The position numbers were made by a program, and so were the translations under genes. 12,998 bases of DNA from Cudoniella acicularis (Eukaryota > Ascomycota > Leotiomycetes > Helotiales > Helotiaceae): assembly GCA_013054445.1 (NCBI GenBank), contig JAAMPI010001563.1:1-12998 (forward strand), written 5' to 3'. Numbering within the stretch: position 1 is the first letter of the stretch; every line of letters begins with the position of its first letter. Below the pieces are notes generated by a model. The model did no database searches. It was not told where the DNA came from and saw only the letters and a list, made by a program, of their open reading frames with translations. Shown here piece after piece: positions 1 through 6,555 of the stretch.

Positions 1-1
1 C

Positions 2-235
2 TTCCCACATCCTTTAATTAGCCCAGATATAAACCCAATTAAGAAGTGCTAGCGGAGGATAAAACAAAGCCTTCATAGGCGGGAAAGGCAGCCTACAAAT
101 AAGGCTGAAATACAAGCTATAGTATAGGAGGAATAGGATAAAATCCTATAAGAATGGATTAATAGGTTAATTGAGAAGCAAGAGTATTGGGTTCATGATT
201 TAGTTAAGCGTTCTGGGTGGTCTACAGGTAATTAA
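2..235 (+). pseudogene. Tc1/mariner transposase C-terminal relic
   Basis: Frame 2 reads the C-terminal end of a Tc1/mariner DDE transposase, interrupted by stops. Near its start is SPDINPIK, matching the family SPDLNPIE motif whose Glu is the third catalytic acid; here GAG has become AAG (Lys), so the copy is dead regardless of its stops. Then follow a basic stretch (RRIKQSLHRR) and the usual tail with AEIQAIV, EWINRLIEKQEYW and VKRSGWSTGN before TAA at 233. In-frame stops fall where the family has Trp or Gln (TGG to TAG, CAG to TAG, CAA to TAA), all CpA/TpG changes typical of RIP. The 5' part of the element lies left of the window. The superfamily is clear; the subfamily is not. Confidence 0.75.
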
Positions 236-287
236 TTAATAGATTATATTGTTGATACCCTAAACGCACGGACTTCTGTCAGTAGGT

Positions 288-538
288 TCGTTACTTTCTA
301 GGAGATACTTAGGTATTCCTGCTTCGTCAGCTAGTAGTGAGAGATTCTTCTCTAAAGGGGCTCTTATTATTCTAAATTAAGAAACAGACTTAGTAAAGAG
401 GCTTTTAAGAAGATTATTTGTTTTAAGAGTTAGGGGGTATTTACTAACGAAGAATATAAGAGAGAAATCAAGGAAAGTAAAGAAAAATCAGATGATTTAG
501 GTAAAGATAATCAGTTTTATATTAAACTAAAGGAATAA
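288..538 (+). pseudogene. hAT transposase dimerisation-domain relic
   Basis: This is the C-terminal hAT dimerisation region, read in two frames. From about 306, YLGIPASSASSERFFSKGA matches the conserved hAT block. Around 366-376 the frame shifts by one base, after which RNRLSKEAFKKIICFKS continues the same domain. A TAG at 431 replaces the Trp normal at this spot (KSW), followed by an acidic and lysine-rich tail ending in TAA at 536. The rest of the transposase is missing upstream, where the Tc1 relic ends only about 50 bases away, so one element probably inserted into or recombined with the other. No terminal inverted repeats could be fixed. It is non-functional. Confidence 0.75.
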
Positions 539-740
539 TCATATACTCAGAGTCTATATATACTAATATATTATATATCTTATTATTATAATTAGGGGTT
601 GTTTAATAACTTATTAATATATACTTTAATTCTTAGTAAATATATTCTTCTCGCTTGCTGACTAAGATAGTCTGACTAAGTCTGACTAGATAATCTAGTC
701 TAATCTAATTTTTTTAAAAAACCTTATTCTAGATTTTTTT
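539..740. other. AT-rich sequence after the hAT relic
   Basis: A strongly AT-rich stretch with no coding signal. It holds repeated TCTGACTA units (671-678, 681-688) and ends in a T-rich tract at about 728-744, where composition changes abruptly to ordinary base use. It is probably the decayed 3' end of the transposon to its left. Confidence 0.4.
684..700. repeat. Perfect 17-bp palindrome
   Basis: GACTAGAT and ATCTAGTC are exact reverse complements around one A. It overlaps the TCTGACTA direct repeats. It may be a transposon-end remnant; no function can be assigned. Confidence 0.5.
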
Positions 741-817
741 TTTGACACACTGTCCCTGGCTGAAGGACATGAGAAATCCATCTGAGACACATTCTCACTT
801 TCATGGTCTGACTCCAT
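695..817 (-). pseudogene. Possible truncated 5' end of a lost gene
   Basis: An ATG at 817 in a good fungal context (GAAATGG) opens a 40-codon frame beginning MESDHESENVSQMDF, which is hydrophilic and acidic. After about 25 codons it runs into the A-tract and AT-rich transposon-side sequence and stops at 695. About 150 bp upstream on the same strand is a clean TATA box with a pyrimidine-rich leader. The simplest reading is the first codons of a real gene cut off by the transposon relics. The product is not recognisable, and two other short ATG frames (from 845 and 802) overlap, so the choice of frame is uncertain. Confidence 0.25.
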
Positions 818-964
818 TTCCTGTAACGTATCTCGGACTGGACATCGGATTCAGATAGGGGAAGTGAGTTGTCTTAAGTTTGCGCAAAATGGTGTGTCGA
901 AAGATTAGTTAGGAGGAAGATGTAAGGAGAAAGAGACCGATTTGGCTTGTAGATTGAAACGAGG

Positions 965-972
965 TTTATATA
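965..972 (-). promoter_or_regulatory. TATA box of an orphan minus-strand promoter
   Basis: On the - strand CTATATAAACC is followed by CAATC and C/T-rich runs (about 905-950), the usual layout of a filamentous fungal core promoter. No intact gene follows; only the short frame starting at 817 does. Just upstream lies a hairpin-forming repeat (978-998). Confidence 0.4.
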
Positions 973-977
973 GAGAG

Positions 978-998
978 CTTGGCTCTCGAGGAGCCAAG
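978..998. repeat. 8-bp inverted repeat, 5-bp loop
   Basis: CTTGGCTC and GAGCCAAG flank TCGAG. It sits directly upstream of the orphan TATA box, so it could be a binding site for a dimeric regulator of the lost gene; that role is inference. Confidence 0.4.
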
Positions 999-1569
999 TC
1001 GCTTGATGACTCGGTTGCTTGAAAACAGTGAGTAACGACATGATGCCATTAAATTACCTACGGCTTGGGATGATTGGAATTCAAGTCAATAAGTGTGTAC
1101 TGATTACAGGTAAGGAGGGAATAAAGCAATGAGCAAGAAATGCAACTTAGCCTGCCTTGAAATAATTCATTATATGATTTATGAACTCCATAGGTTAATG
1201 ACCTATGGCTAGTGCAGATTTCAAAGGAATTTTAAGTGATTGATAAACTGTTGAAAAACACAAATAGCTTTCCACGACTGCTACCAAATGAACATGTCAT
1301 GATTCGCGGGCGCTGGGAGTGTAGCTCAGCCACTTCGTAAGGATTAGACAACGTGCTTTTAAGCATTAACAAATAAGGGAAGACTCCAGACTATTCTTCT
1401 CAAGGCAATATGTTTAAGAAGCTCCTTTGTTCCTACGTTTTATCCCAGACCTACTTTGTTACCTCATAATGACCACTGGAATTTGACATAACACCTTTAT
1501 TTTTAGAAATTAATGAAATCCTGTCATAGACTGACGTCTAAGCCGACTTACTGACGAACGGATTCTTTC

Positions 1570-2433
1570 CTATCCTGAAGTGTTGCCCAGCGCTAGACAT
1601 ATTAGTACTGGCTTTCTAAAAAATCTCTCCACAAGCGCATCCCCCCACCTGGTCCTCCCCACCTCTCTCAGCGCCTCCAACAACTCCTCATCTGGTCTCC
1701 AATCCCCGACCTCAAAATATAACCTTCGAACTTTCTGATCATCACTCTCTTGGTCTCCGTAAACGGCCGGTTGATTTGGCGCATAGCAACCGATCTCGAA
1801 CTGGAAGGTGTCGCCATCCGGTCCTTCTAGTGCTCTAGTTGTGATTGCGGCCAAAGAAAGGGAAGGCATGTGCTGTATGTCTTTCGCAAACCCGAGTATG
1901 AGAGACCCAATGCGGGAGGAATCAGGGACAGCGCAGAATACGTCGTAAGGACTACTACCACAAAGCCCATCGTATTCCTCTTTGTCGAATTCGTCGAAGG
2001 AAGCTTCCTCTTTCCAATCGGAGGAGCCATCAGAGTCGCTATCTTCGGGCGCCGGGAGGGGTACATCTTCAAGGTCCGAGCCAGAAGGATCGGTGAAGTA
2101 CTAGTGACTAGATGGTGTGGTGATGTCGAAGGTCACAACTATAATTTGTAGATTTGGCCAGCTGGGAATAACAATACCGGAAGACTGGTGAGATAGTGGC
2201 CAGAAGAGAGAAGAGTCAAAGACTTCAGTGAGAGTCAGAGATGTGAGGTTCTGGCTTTGGGAGAAAGTTCTAAGAATGGCATTGCTGAGGGGGTCATAGG
2301 TATGGTCGCCGACCAGAGTTCGGTACTCTTCAGAGTAATCTACCGGAAAACAGTGCGCTCGATAGCGTATTTTCATGAGGCCGAGATGGTCTCATAGGGC
2401 GGGAGATTCGAAGGCAGCTTTATGCGCGGCCAT
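1570..2433 (-). pseudogene. Broken F-box-type hypothetical gene
   Basis: One continuous - strand frame from ATG at 2433 to TAG at 1570 (288 codons) is interrupted by two stops: TGA at 2392-2394 and TAG at 2101-2103. Reading through them gives one coherent protein: a leucine-patterned part (LTSLTLTEVF, WPNLQIIVVTFDITTP), an acidic Asp/Ser segment, then a C-terminal part with FEIGCYAPNQP, RRLYFEVGDWRPDEELLEAL and RWGDALVERF. This layout resembles the large family of uncharacterised fungal F-box/LRR-like proteins; the F-box itself would lie in the missing 5' part. The TAG falls where a Trp (TGG) fits before YFTD. The upstream side ends at an inverted-repeat arm starting at 2435, so the gene was probably truncated by insertion. 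Family assignment is from memory and moderate; pseudogene status is firmer. Confidence 0.6.
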
Positions 2434-2434
2434 G

Positions 2435-2695
2435 TGGGGACCGGAAGTCTGTGTTTTATAGTGTATTTTACTAGTAAACTAAATATCAAAATTCACGAAC
2501 TTTAAAATGCTACTTAATAGAAAGTATCTTTGCCTTCTTAAACGCGCGATACTTGAATATTATATCATAATTATTTATAGTTATTTCACAACTTTGAAGC
2601 GATCGCGACGACTTTACTTTTAGAAGCCTGAAGGTGGGGTCTCGGAGCCTGAAAATCGCTTAAATATGCCCTACAAAACACAGACTTCTAGCCCC
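2435..2695. mobile_element. Inverted-repeat-bounded insertion, about 260 bp
   Basis: GAAGTCTGTGTTTT at 2444-2457 recurs as its exact reverse complement at 2675-2688, and similarity extends outward (TGGGG at 2435-2439, CCCCA at 2692-2696) and inward (TAG, then AT-rich sequence), giving arms of about 30 bp. The interior is AT-rich and has no coding frame. Size and structure fit a small non-autonomous DNA transposon (MITE). The left arm begins directly next to the first visible codon of the F-box-type pseudogene. I found no convincing target-site duplication, so the ends are approximate. Confidence 0.45.
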
Positions 2696-2954
2696 AGGCT
2701 CGTGAAGGAGACACTAAGCTTTTTTATCCTGATAACGTTTCTCATAAGTAGCAAAAGAAGATTGGGTAGATGTTTTAGGGCCATATAAGCGGGATATATA
2801 GCAAAGGATATAGCATTTTCTAGGAGAAGGAATAGAAGACGATTATAAAGAATCGTATTCTAAACGCATTATTTCTCCGCTTTATAACTACCTTCATACG
2901 TATCCATGACTTTCCTTCTAGCAGGACGGTGGGCCAGGCCATATAGCAGTCATC
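2696..2954. other. AT-rich stretch, probably decayed Tc1 5' part
   Basis: No readable gene. It precedes a Tc1/mariner C-terminal relic on the + strand and is about the right distance for the rest of that transposase, but I could not recognise the first two catalytic Asp regions here. Confidence 0.3.
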
Positions 2955-3227
2955 ACGATAGATATTTCCCTCTAGCATAGGATCTAGCCTGTGTTTTGGC
3001 CTCCGTTTTCGCCAGATTTGTTGCCAATTAAGGCAATTTAGGACAGGATAAAAGATATCCTAGAGAGATTAGATCCTGAGGTATACAGGAATCATAGGAG
3101 GCTCCGGGCAGCTATAATTCAGGTATAGGACTTAATCACAGATATAGAGATCAGGGATATCATCTATAAAGTGCTGTAGCGTTATGAGGACTGTATTAAT
3201 GCCTATAAAGCATACACAAAATAGTAG
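2955..3227 (+). pseudogene. Second Tc1/mariner transposase C-terminal relic
   Basis: Frame 3 reads PVFWPPFSPDLLPIKAI, aligning with the family PPxSPDLNPIE motif; the Asn is Leu and the catalytic Glu is Lys (GAG to AAG). RIKDILERLDPEVYRNHRRL, then LRAAIIQV, ITDIEIRDIIY and INAYKAYTK continue the usual C-terminus up to TAG at 3222 (probably an original Trp codon) and a second TAG at 3225. Stops at 2973, 2985, 3039, near 3123 and near 3174 mostly sit where Trp or Gln is expected. The tail differs from that of the relic at 2-235, so this is a separate Tc1 family. Confidence 0.72.
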
Positions 3228-3373
3228 AATTTCTAAATAGCCTTACTTTTTGTTTCCATGCTAAGATATTTTTATAGGGTGATTATAAAAGCAGCAGGTG
3301 GAAAGGTGGTGTGGCCAGTAGTGGCGGGGGGTCTGTACATTAACGTTTATTAAGGCCTGTACAGAGTAGATAG

Positions 3374-4047
3374 CCATCTCTTTTCGTTGCTATCTACTAT
3401 AAGAATGTTTCTACAACATTACTTTTGATAGACCGTGGCGCTTCCATTGCCATAAGAGATAGGGTTACAGCCCCTCACATCGCCGCCGCCGCTAACCCTC
3501 TAACCTTATCACACATCTACTAAAGAGGGGTCTGAATATAAACGCCAGGGACCCCGTAGGAGACACCCCTCTAGTGTACGCAATTCTGTCATTAGGCGCG
3601 GACACGACAATTATACACCACCTTATCAGCCACGCCGCCGATGTGGACGCAATAGTTTTAGATAGGTTTCAACCCTTAAGGCTGGCCTGTTCGTCCGGGA
3701 AGTTTGCTATGGCTTCCGTACTGCTAGACACGGGTGCCAGCGCCACAGGCTGGATAAGTGTCGAACCAAACATTCTCCGTCAGCCAAGCCCCATTTAGGA
3801 AAGCTTTCTACCCCTAGCTTTCACGGCTCCCGCTCGGCAGCGCAAGGGGCATGCTTGGTTCGATCATATCAAATGTCCTGGCGGCCGGAATATCCGTGTT
3901 TCGGATAGGCTAGATCTGGCAAATGCTGCATAAGCCTCCGGGAAATCTATTTGGACATATTTAAAAGAATACAGGCAGTCTACATGGGTGCAGCTCTACT
4001 ACTACTTTAGGCTTAAATGCCCCCCAGAATATAAAGCGCACGAATGA
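3374..4047 (+). pseudogene. Ankyrin-repeat protein pseudogene
   Basis: From 3374 the frame reads LFVAIYYKNVSTTLLLIDRG and APHIAAAANPLTLSHI, two ankyrin-type units (outer helix, LLIDRGA hairpin). At about 3513-3518 one base has been lost, and the next frame continues LLKRGLNINARDPVGDTPL, LISHAADVDAI, RLACSSGKFAMASVLLDTGA: at least two more units with the normal spacing of about 33 residues. After the repeats come in-frame stops TAG 3796, TAA 3931 and TGA 4045, each one transition away from Gln or Arg. G+C is higher than in the transposon relics around it. A 5' start is not visible. Fungal ankyrin proteins of this sort are numerous and of unknown function. Non-functional with good confidence. 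Confidence 0.7.
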
Positions 4048-4150
4048 AAATACGCATCTCGTAGCTAGGTTCTCAGAGCTATGATTGGTATACCTTTCCC
4101 TTTATTTAGGCTAATATGTGGCCAAGGCAGACCTCTGGTGATATACAAGT

Positions 4151-4548
4151 ACGTACACTATCCCCCCCTCCCCCTCAGTTTAGTTGTTATTTTGCTACTT
4201 TGTTGCCACTATAGTGAGACTGTCCAGCACCCCACTTCTCTCTCCACTGCATGTGTTTTAACCTTCGAAGTAACAAAGGTTAGATAGATACTTCGTGTGA
4301 TATAAGAAATAAGAAGAGGAGGTATTATTAAGAAATACTCTCGAAGGAATAAGTATGACTTGCATTTTTAATATTTAATTAAATCTCTTAAAAAAATCAT
4401 AGAAATAGATTCAATTATGTCAGTTTTGCCTTTCTAGGCATAGTAAGTGCTTTAATCAAGTGCCTGGTAGAAAGAGAAGTGGGGTGCTGGGTGGTATCGC
4501 AAGAGTGGCAAAATAGCAACTGAACCGAGGGGGGGGGAATAGTAGTAC
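4151..4548. mobile_element. MITE-like foldback element
   Basis: Two inverted arms, about 4151-4247 and 4467-4548, flank an AT-rich core of about 220 bp. The inner block CCAGCACCCCACTTCTCT (4224-4241) is exactly inverted at 4473-4490, and similarity continues to 24 bases with two C/T differences. Further out, AGTTGYTATTTTGCYACT and a C-tract (4162-4175 against the G-tract 4529-4538) also pair. The left arm has about 14 extra bases (4210-4223). No transposase is encoded and no clean target duplication was found. It is best described as a non-autonomous foldback or MITE-type element of unknown superfamily. Confidence 0.5.
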
Positions 4549-4754
4549 GAGGCTCTGACAAAGTTCACTAAATAGCAAATCTATCCGTACTATGCTCAGG
4601 TTTTAGTATTGAAAGCTTAATCTGTCTGTCATCCAGAAGATAGAGCACCGTCGATGACAAATTGCTTATCCTAATGAGAGGGAGGAGGGTGGTGGTAGCG
4701 GTGGTGGTAGCGGTTAGGGTTAGCTCGCCATTTGGGAGAGCAGTTAGCGTCCTA
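4549..4754. other. 3' flank of the Cip1-like gene
   Basis: No gene. It holds the likely 3' untranslated region of the - strand Cip1-like gene, plus the GGT-rich and telomere-like microrepeat described separately. Long open frames cross this segment on both strands, but they follow low-complexity GGT/ACC repeats and show no protein family signal. Confidence 0.4.
4688..4723 (+). repeat. GGTGGTGGTAGC duplication with TTAGGG-like end
   Basis: The 12-mer GGTGGTGGTAGC occurs twice in tandem (4688-4699, 4700-4711) and is followed by GGTTAGGGTTAG (4712-4723), about 1.7 units of the fungal telomere repeat. It may be simple microsatellite drift rather than a telomere relic. Confidence 0.5.
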
Positions 4755-4823
4755 GATAGGAGCGGGGGCCTGGGTAGTGGGTTGGGGAGCGTTGGTGGTG
4801 GTGCGGGTTGGTTGTTAAGTGGT
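4755..4823 (-). pseudogene. Decayed Thr/Pro linker behind the Cip1-like stop
   Basis: Read in the frame of the Cip1-like gene beyond its TAA (4824-4826), the next 23 codons give TT, a TAA at 4815-4817, then QPTRTTTNAPQPTTQAPAPI, and TAG at 4752-4754. That composition is typical of the O-glycosylated linker joining a catalytic domain to a C-terminal carbohydrate-binding module, which Trichoderma reesei Cip1 has (CBM1). All three stops are one C-to-T step from Gln codons. No CBM1 cysteine pattern follows, so the module is lost or beyond recognition. Confidence 0.4.
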
Positions 4824-5641
4824 TTAAGGGGCAGGAGATCCAACAGAGCATCCAACACGACTCGAGCTAACGGCAATGTCATCGTACCAGAAGGTGTTGG
4901 TGTCCCCACCGTACGACTCCCAACCGAAGTAGACACCGGTGATTTTGGGCTTGATGGTGCTCTTCTGCCACTGGGCGGCGTTGCTGTTGGTGACACCCGC
5001 CTTGCTGGTAAGACCAGCAATAGCGTTGCTGTTCAACCAAGTCTCAATGGTGCCGTCGGTGCCCAAGTGGTATTCGAAGCATTGCCAGGTGCCGGTGGGA
5101 AGGGCGGTGGAGGCGGCAATACCTTGCGGGGAGAGGTCCGGAAGGGTGGCATCGTCGGACTCGCGGTTGTACATCAGGATTTTGCTCTGGCCACCAATGC
5201 GGAGGTGCTTTTTGGTGCCTTGGGCGGAGTCAGGCATGGTGATGAAGGAGACGTGGGAGTCGGTGAGGGCCTTGGAGGCTTTGCTGGAAGAGGATGGATG
5301 TTAGTATTGCCTTTCAACACTAAAATTGCTTCACCACTCTAGCGTTCTAACTCTACCACCACAAAAACTTACACGTAAGCCCTGACGTAAACATCACCGC
5401 TGGGGACTTTCGTCGTGCCGAAGAAAATGTGTCCACAGAAGCCACCCGCACCATCAACCCTGATGGAGTTCTTGCCGCTGTGGGCGGTGGAGCTGTCAAG
5501 GCTGACTTTACCTCCCTGGTTGCAGTCGGTCGCGTAGATGGGCCATGCGGTTTGGTCCCATCCGTTTTCGAAGCCCTCAGAGACTTGGGCAAGAGAGAAG
5601 GGGAGGAGAGCAAGGGCGAGAAGAGCGGTTTGGCGAAACAT
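4824..5641 (-). CDS. Secreted Cip1-like lignocellulose protein
   Basis: Two exons, 5641-5373 and 5283-4824, joined across an 89-bp intron (donor GTAAGT at 5372, branch TACTAAC, acceptor CAG ending at 5284). The product has 242 residues. Residues 1-18 are a signal peptide (MFRQTALLALALLPFSLA), so it is secreted. The mature domain starts QVSEGFENGWDQTAWP and contains CNQGGKVSLD, AHSGKNSIRVDGAGG, FCGHIFFGTT, GDVYVRAYV, KHLRIGGQ, YNRESDDATLPDLSPQG, WQCFEYHLGTDGTIETWLN and YFGWESYGGDTNTFWYDDI, ending RVGCSVGSPAP. This matches the core domain of Trichoderma reesei Cip1 over its whole length: a jelly-roll, calcium-binding domain related to polysaccharide lyases such as glucuronan lyase, and co-induced with cellulases. 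Its exact activity is unsettled in the family. The core looks intact. Unlike T. reesei Cip1 it has no CBM1; the frame past the stop resembles a ruined linker. Confidence 0.88.
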
Positions 5642-5723
5642 TATTGCGGATTAATTGCCGTAGGTAGTAGGTAAGGATATGACGGGCAAGAAAGCGAACT
5701 TTAGGAAAAGGGTGAGGTCAAGG

Positions 5724-5731
5724 TATTTATG
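5724..5731 (-). promoter_or_regulatory. TATA-like element of the Cip1-like gene
   Basis: CATAAATA on the - strand lies about 85 bp upstream of the ATG at 5641, with a leader free of other obvious starts. Position and sequence fit a fungal core promoter. Confidence 0.35.
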
Positions 5732-5835
5732 TGCTCAAATTCGCAGCCATCTTCCTCCCTCCACCCTCTGTGCTCCACAATTCGGAAATTCGGCCCACGT
5801 TTCCCTATTGGATATATTAAGTTCTTATTAGATCC

Positions 5836-5841
5836 TTAGCC
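5836..5841 (-). promoter_or_regulatory. Candidate XlnR/Xyr1 site (GGCTAA)
   Basis: GGCTAA on the - strand about 195 bp upstream of the Cip1-like ATG matches the binding core of XlnR/Xyr1, the activator of cellulase and xylanase genes in ascomycetes. Another GGCTAA lies on the + strand at 6085-6090, and a CreA-type CCGGGG on the - strand at 6098-6103. Six-base sites occur by chance; the gene context makes the nearer one plausible. Confidence 0.3.
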
Positions 5842-5848
5842 TTGGTAG

Positions 5849-6157
5849 GTACTTCCTAATCTTTGCCAGCGTACTGTCCTGCCGGCTTGCTATGGCAGTG
5901 GCAGTTATAGTGCCACCGCCGGCAGTAATGGCGGCTCCGGTGAGAGTTCAGCCGCGAGCCCAAATTCGGGGGTCCTGGGAAACTCAGGGCTGCTCAGTGC
6001 AGGGTCGGCGCAGGCTCAGGGCGAGCTCAGGGATGCTCAAGTGAGCTCAGGTTCTGCCTGGAGGTGCATAATAACCGATCTCCCGGCTAAAATCCCACCC
6101 CGGCACAAATCCCGGTCAAGCGCAGTACGACTACGAATATTAATAATTATCATATAA
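5849..6157 (+). other. GC-rich open frame without ATG, Ser/Gly-rich
   Basis: Between TAG at 5846 and TAA at 6155 a 102-codon frame stays open but has no ATG. Its first two thirds are Ser/Gly/Ala-rich (YGSGSYSATAGSNGGSGESS and similar), like a secreted-protein linker; the last part is basic and not linker-like. The DNA is strongly GC-rich up to about 6130 and has a cluster of CTCAG units (5983-6050). It could be an exon fragment of a lost gene, or simply upstream DNA of the Cip1-like gene with biased composition. Coding status is doubtful. Confidence 0.2.
5983..6050 (+). repeat. Cluster of CTCAG/CTCAA units
   Basis: CTCAG occurs at 5983, 5993, 6015, 6026 and 6046, with CTCAA at 6036: six units in 68 bases, often as GCTCAGGG. 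Spacings of 10-11 bases recur. It may be degenerate tandem duplication; a regulatory meaning is not shown. Confidence 0.35.
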
Positions 6158-6480
6158 AATAACTATAAATTATAATTATATAAAATTTGAGATTTAAGAA
6201 GGCCAAATATTAATTAAAAGATTATATAATCAGAAATTATTATTTAAGGTTTTATAATAATATTATTTATTAACCCTTATAATTTATCTATATATCTATT
6301 ATAACATTTATAGATTACCTACTAGTATTCTAAGGTAAGACGTTAGGATATTAGTAGTATACACGAGAATAATAAATTAAGAGTCTCGTATAATGTCTAA
6401 TAATAAGAATATATTATTAAATACTATATTAAGTTAACTATAAAGCTCTTATCTAAGAAAATCCTATTTATTATATAGAA
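6131..6480. other. Extreme AT-rich island (about 17% G+C)
   Basis: A hand count gives about 61 G or C in 350 bases, with sharp borders to GC-rich DNA on both sides. Stop codons are dense in all frames and TA dinucleotides dominate. This is what heavy RIP of a repeated element leaves. No protein or terminal repeat can be recognised. Confidence 0.55.
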
Positions 6481-6495
6481 CCTTCTTGCCCTAGC

Positions 6496-6544
6496 CCGAA
6501 GTAGCCCGAGAGGCCCGACCCTAGGTCGCCCTCGGGCACTTCGG
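6496..6544. repeat. 49-bp near-palindrome (strong hairpin)
   Basis: The left arm CCGAAGTAGCCCGAG (6496-6510) and right arm CTCGGGCACTTCGG (6531-6544) pair over 14 bases with one bulged A. The loop is itself a second palindrome around GACCCTAGGTC. It lies immediately next to the AT-rich island and upstream of an LTR-like segment. Confidence 0.55.
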
Positions 6545-6555
6545 TCCCTTCTAGT

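Larger units (their letters stand above)
741..1569. other. Non-coding stretch with orphan promoter
   Basis: Base composition is ordinary, unlike the AT-rich flanks, which suggests native genomic DNA rather than transposon. Apart from the TATA box, hairpin and short frame listed separately, I see no coding frame of note, no tRNA and no repeat from about 1020 to 1569. Confidence 0.4.

Noticed and set aside
1311..1380. tRNA-like A box (GTAGCTCAGCC)
   Set aside because: No B box at the right distance and no cloverleaf can be drawn.
4081..4287. 68-codon open frame starting with a hydrophobic stretch
   Set aside because: It spans the left arm of the foldback repeat; composition explains the hydrophobicity and no homology is visible.
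4568..5020. 150-codon open frame on the - strand
   Set aside because: It overlaps the Cip1-like gene in another frame and is Pro/Thr-rich only because it crosses ACC/CCA-rich DNA.
4662..5342. 226-codon open frame on the + strand
   Set aside because: It is antisense to the Cip1-like exon 2 and owes its length to GC-rich third positions and the GGT microrepeat; no family signal.
5983..6050. CTCAG cluster as a CRISPR-like array
   Set aside because: Units are only 5-8 bases with no regular spacers, and the genome is eukaryotic.
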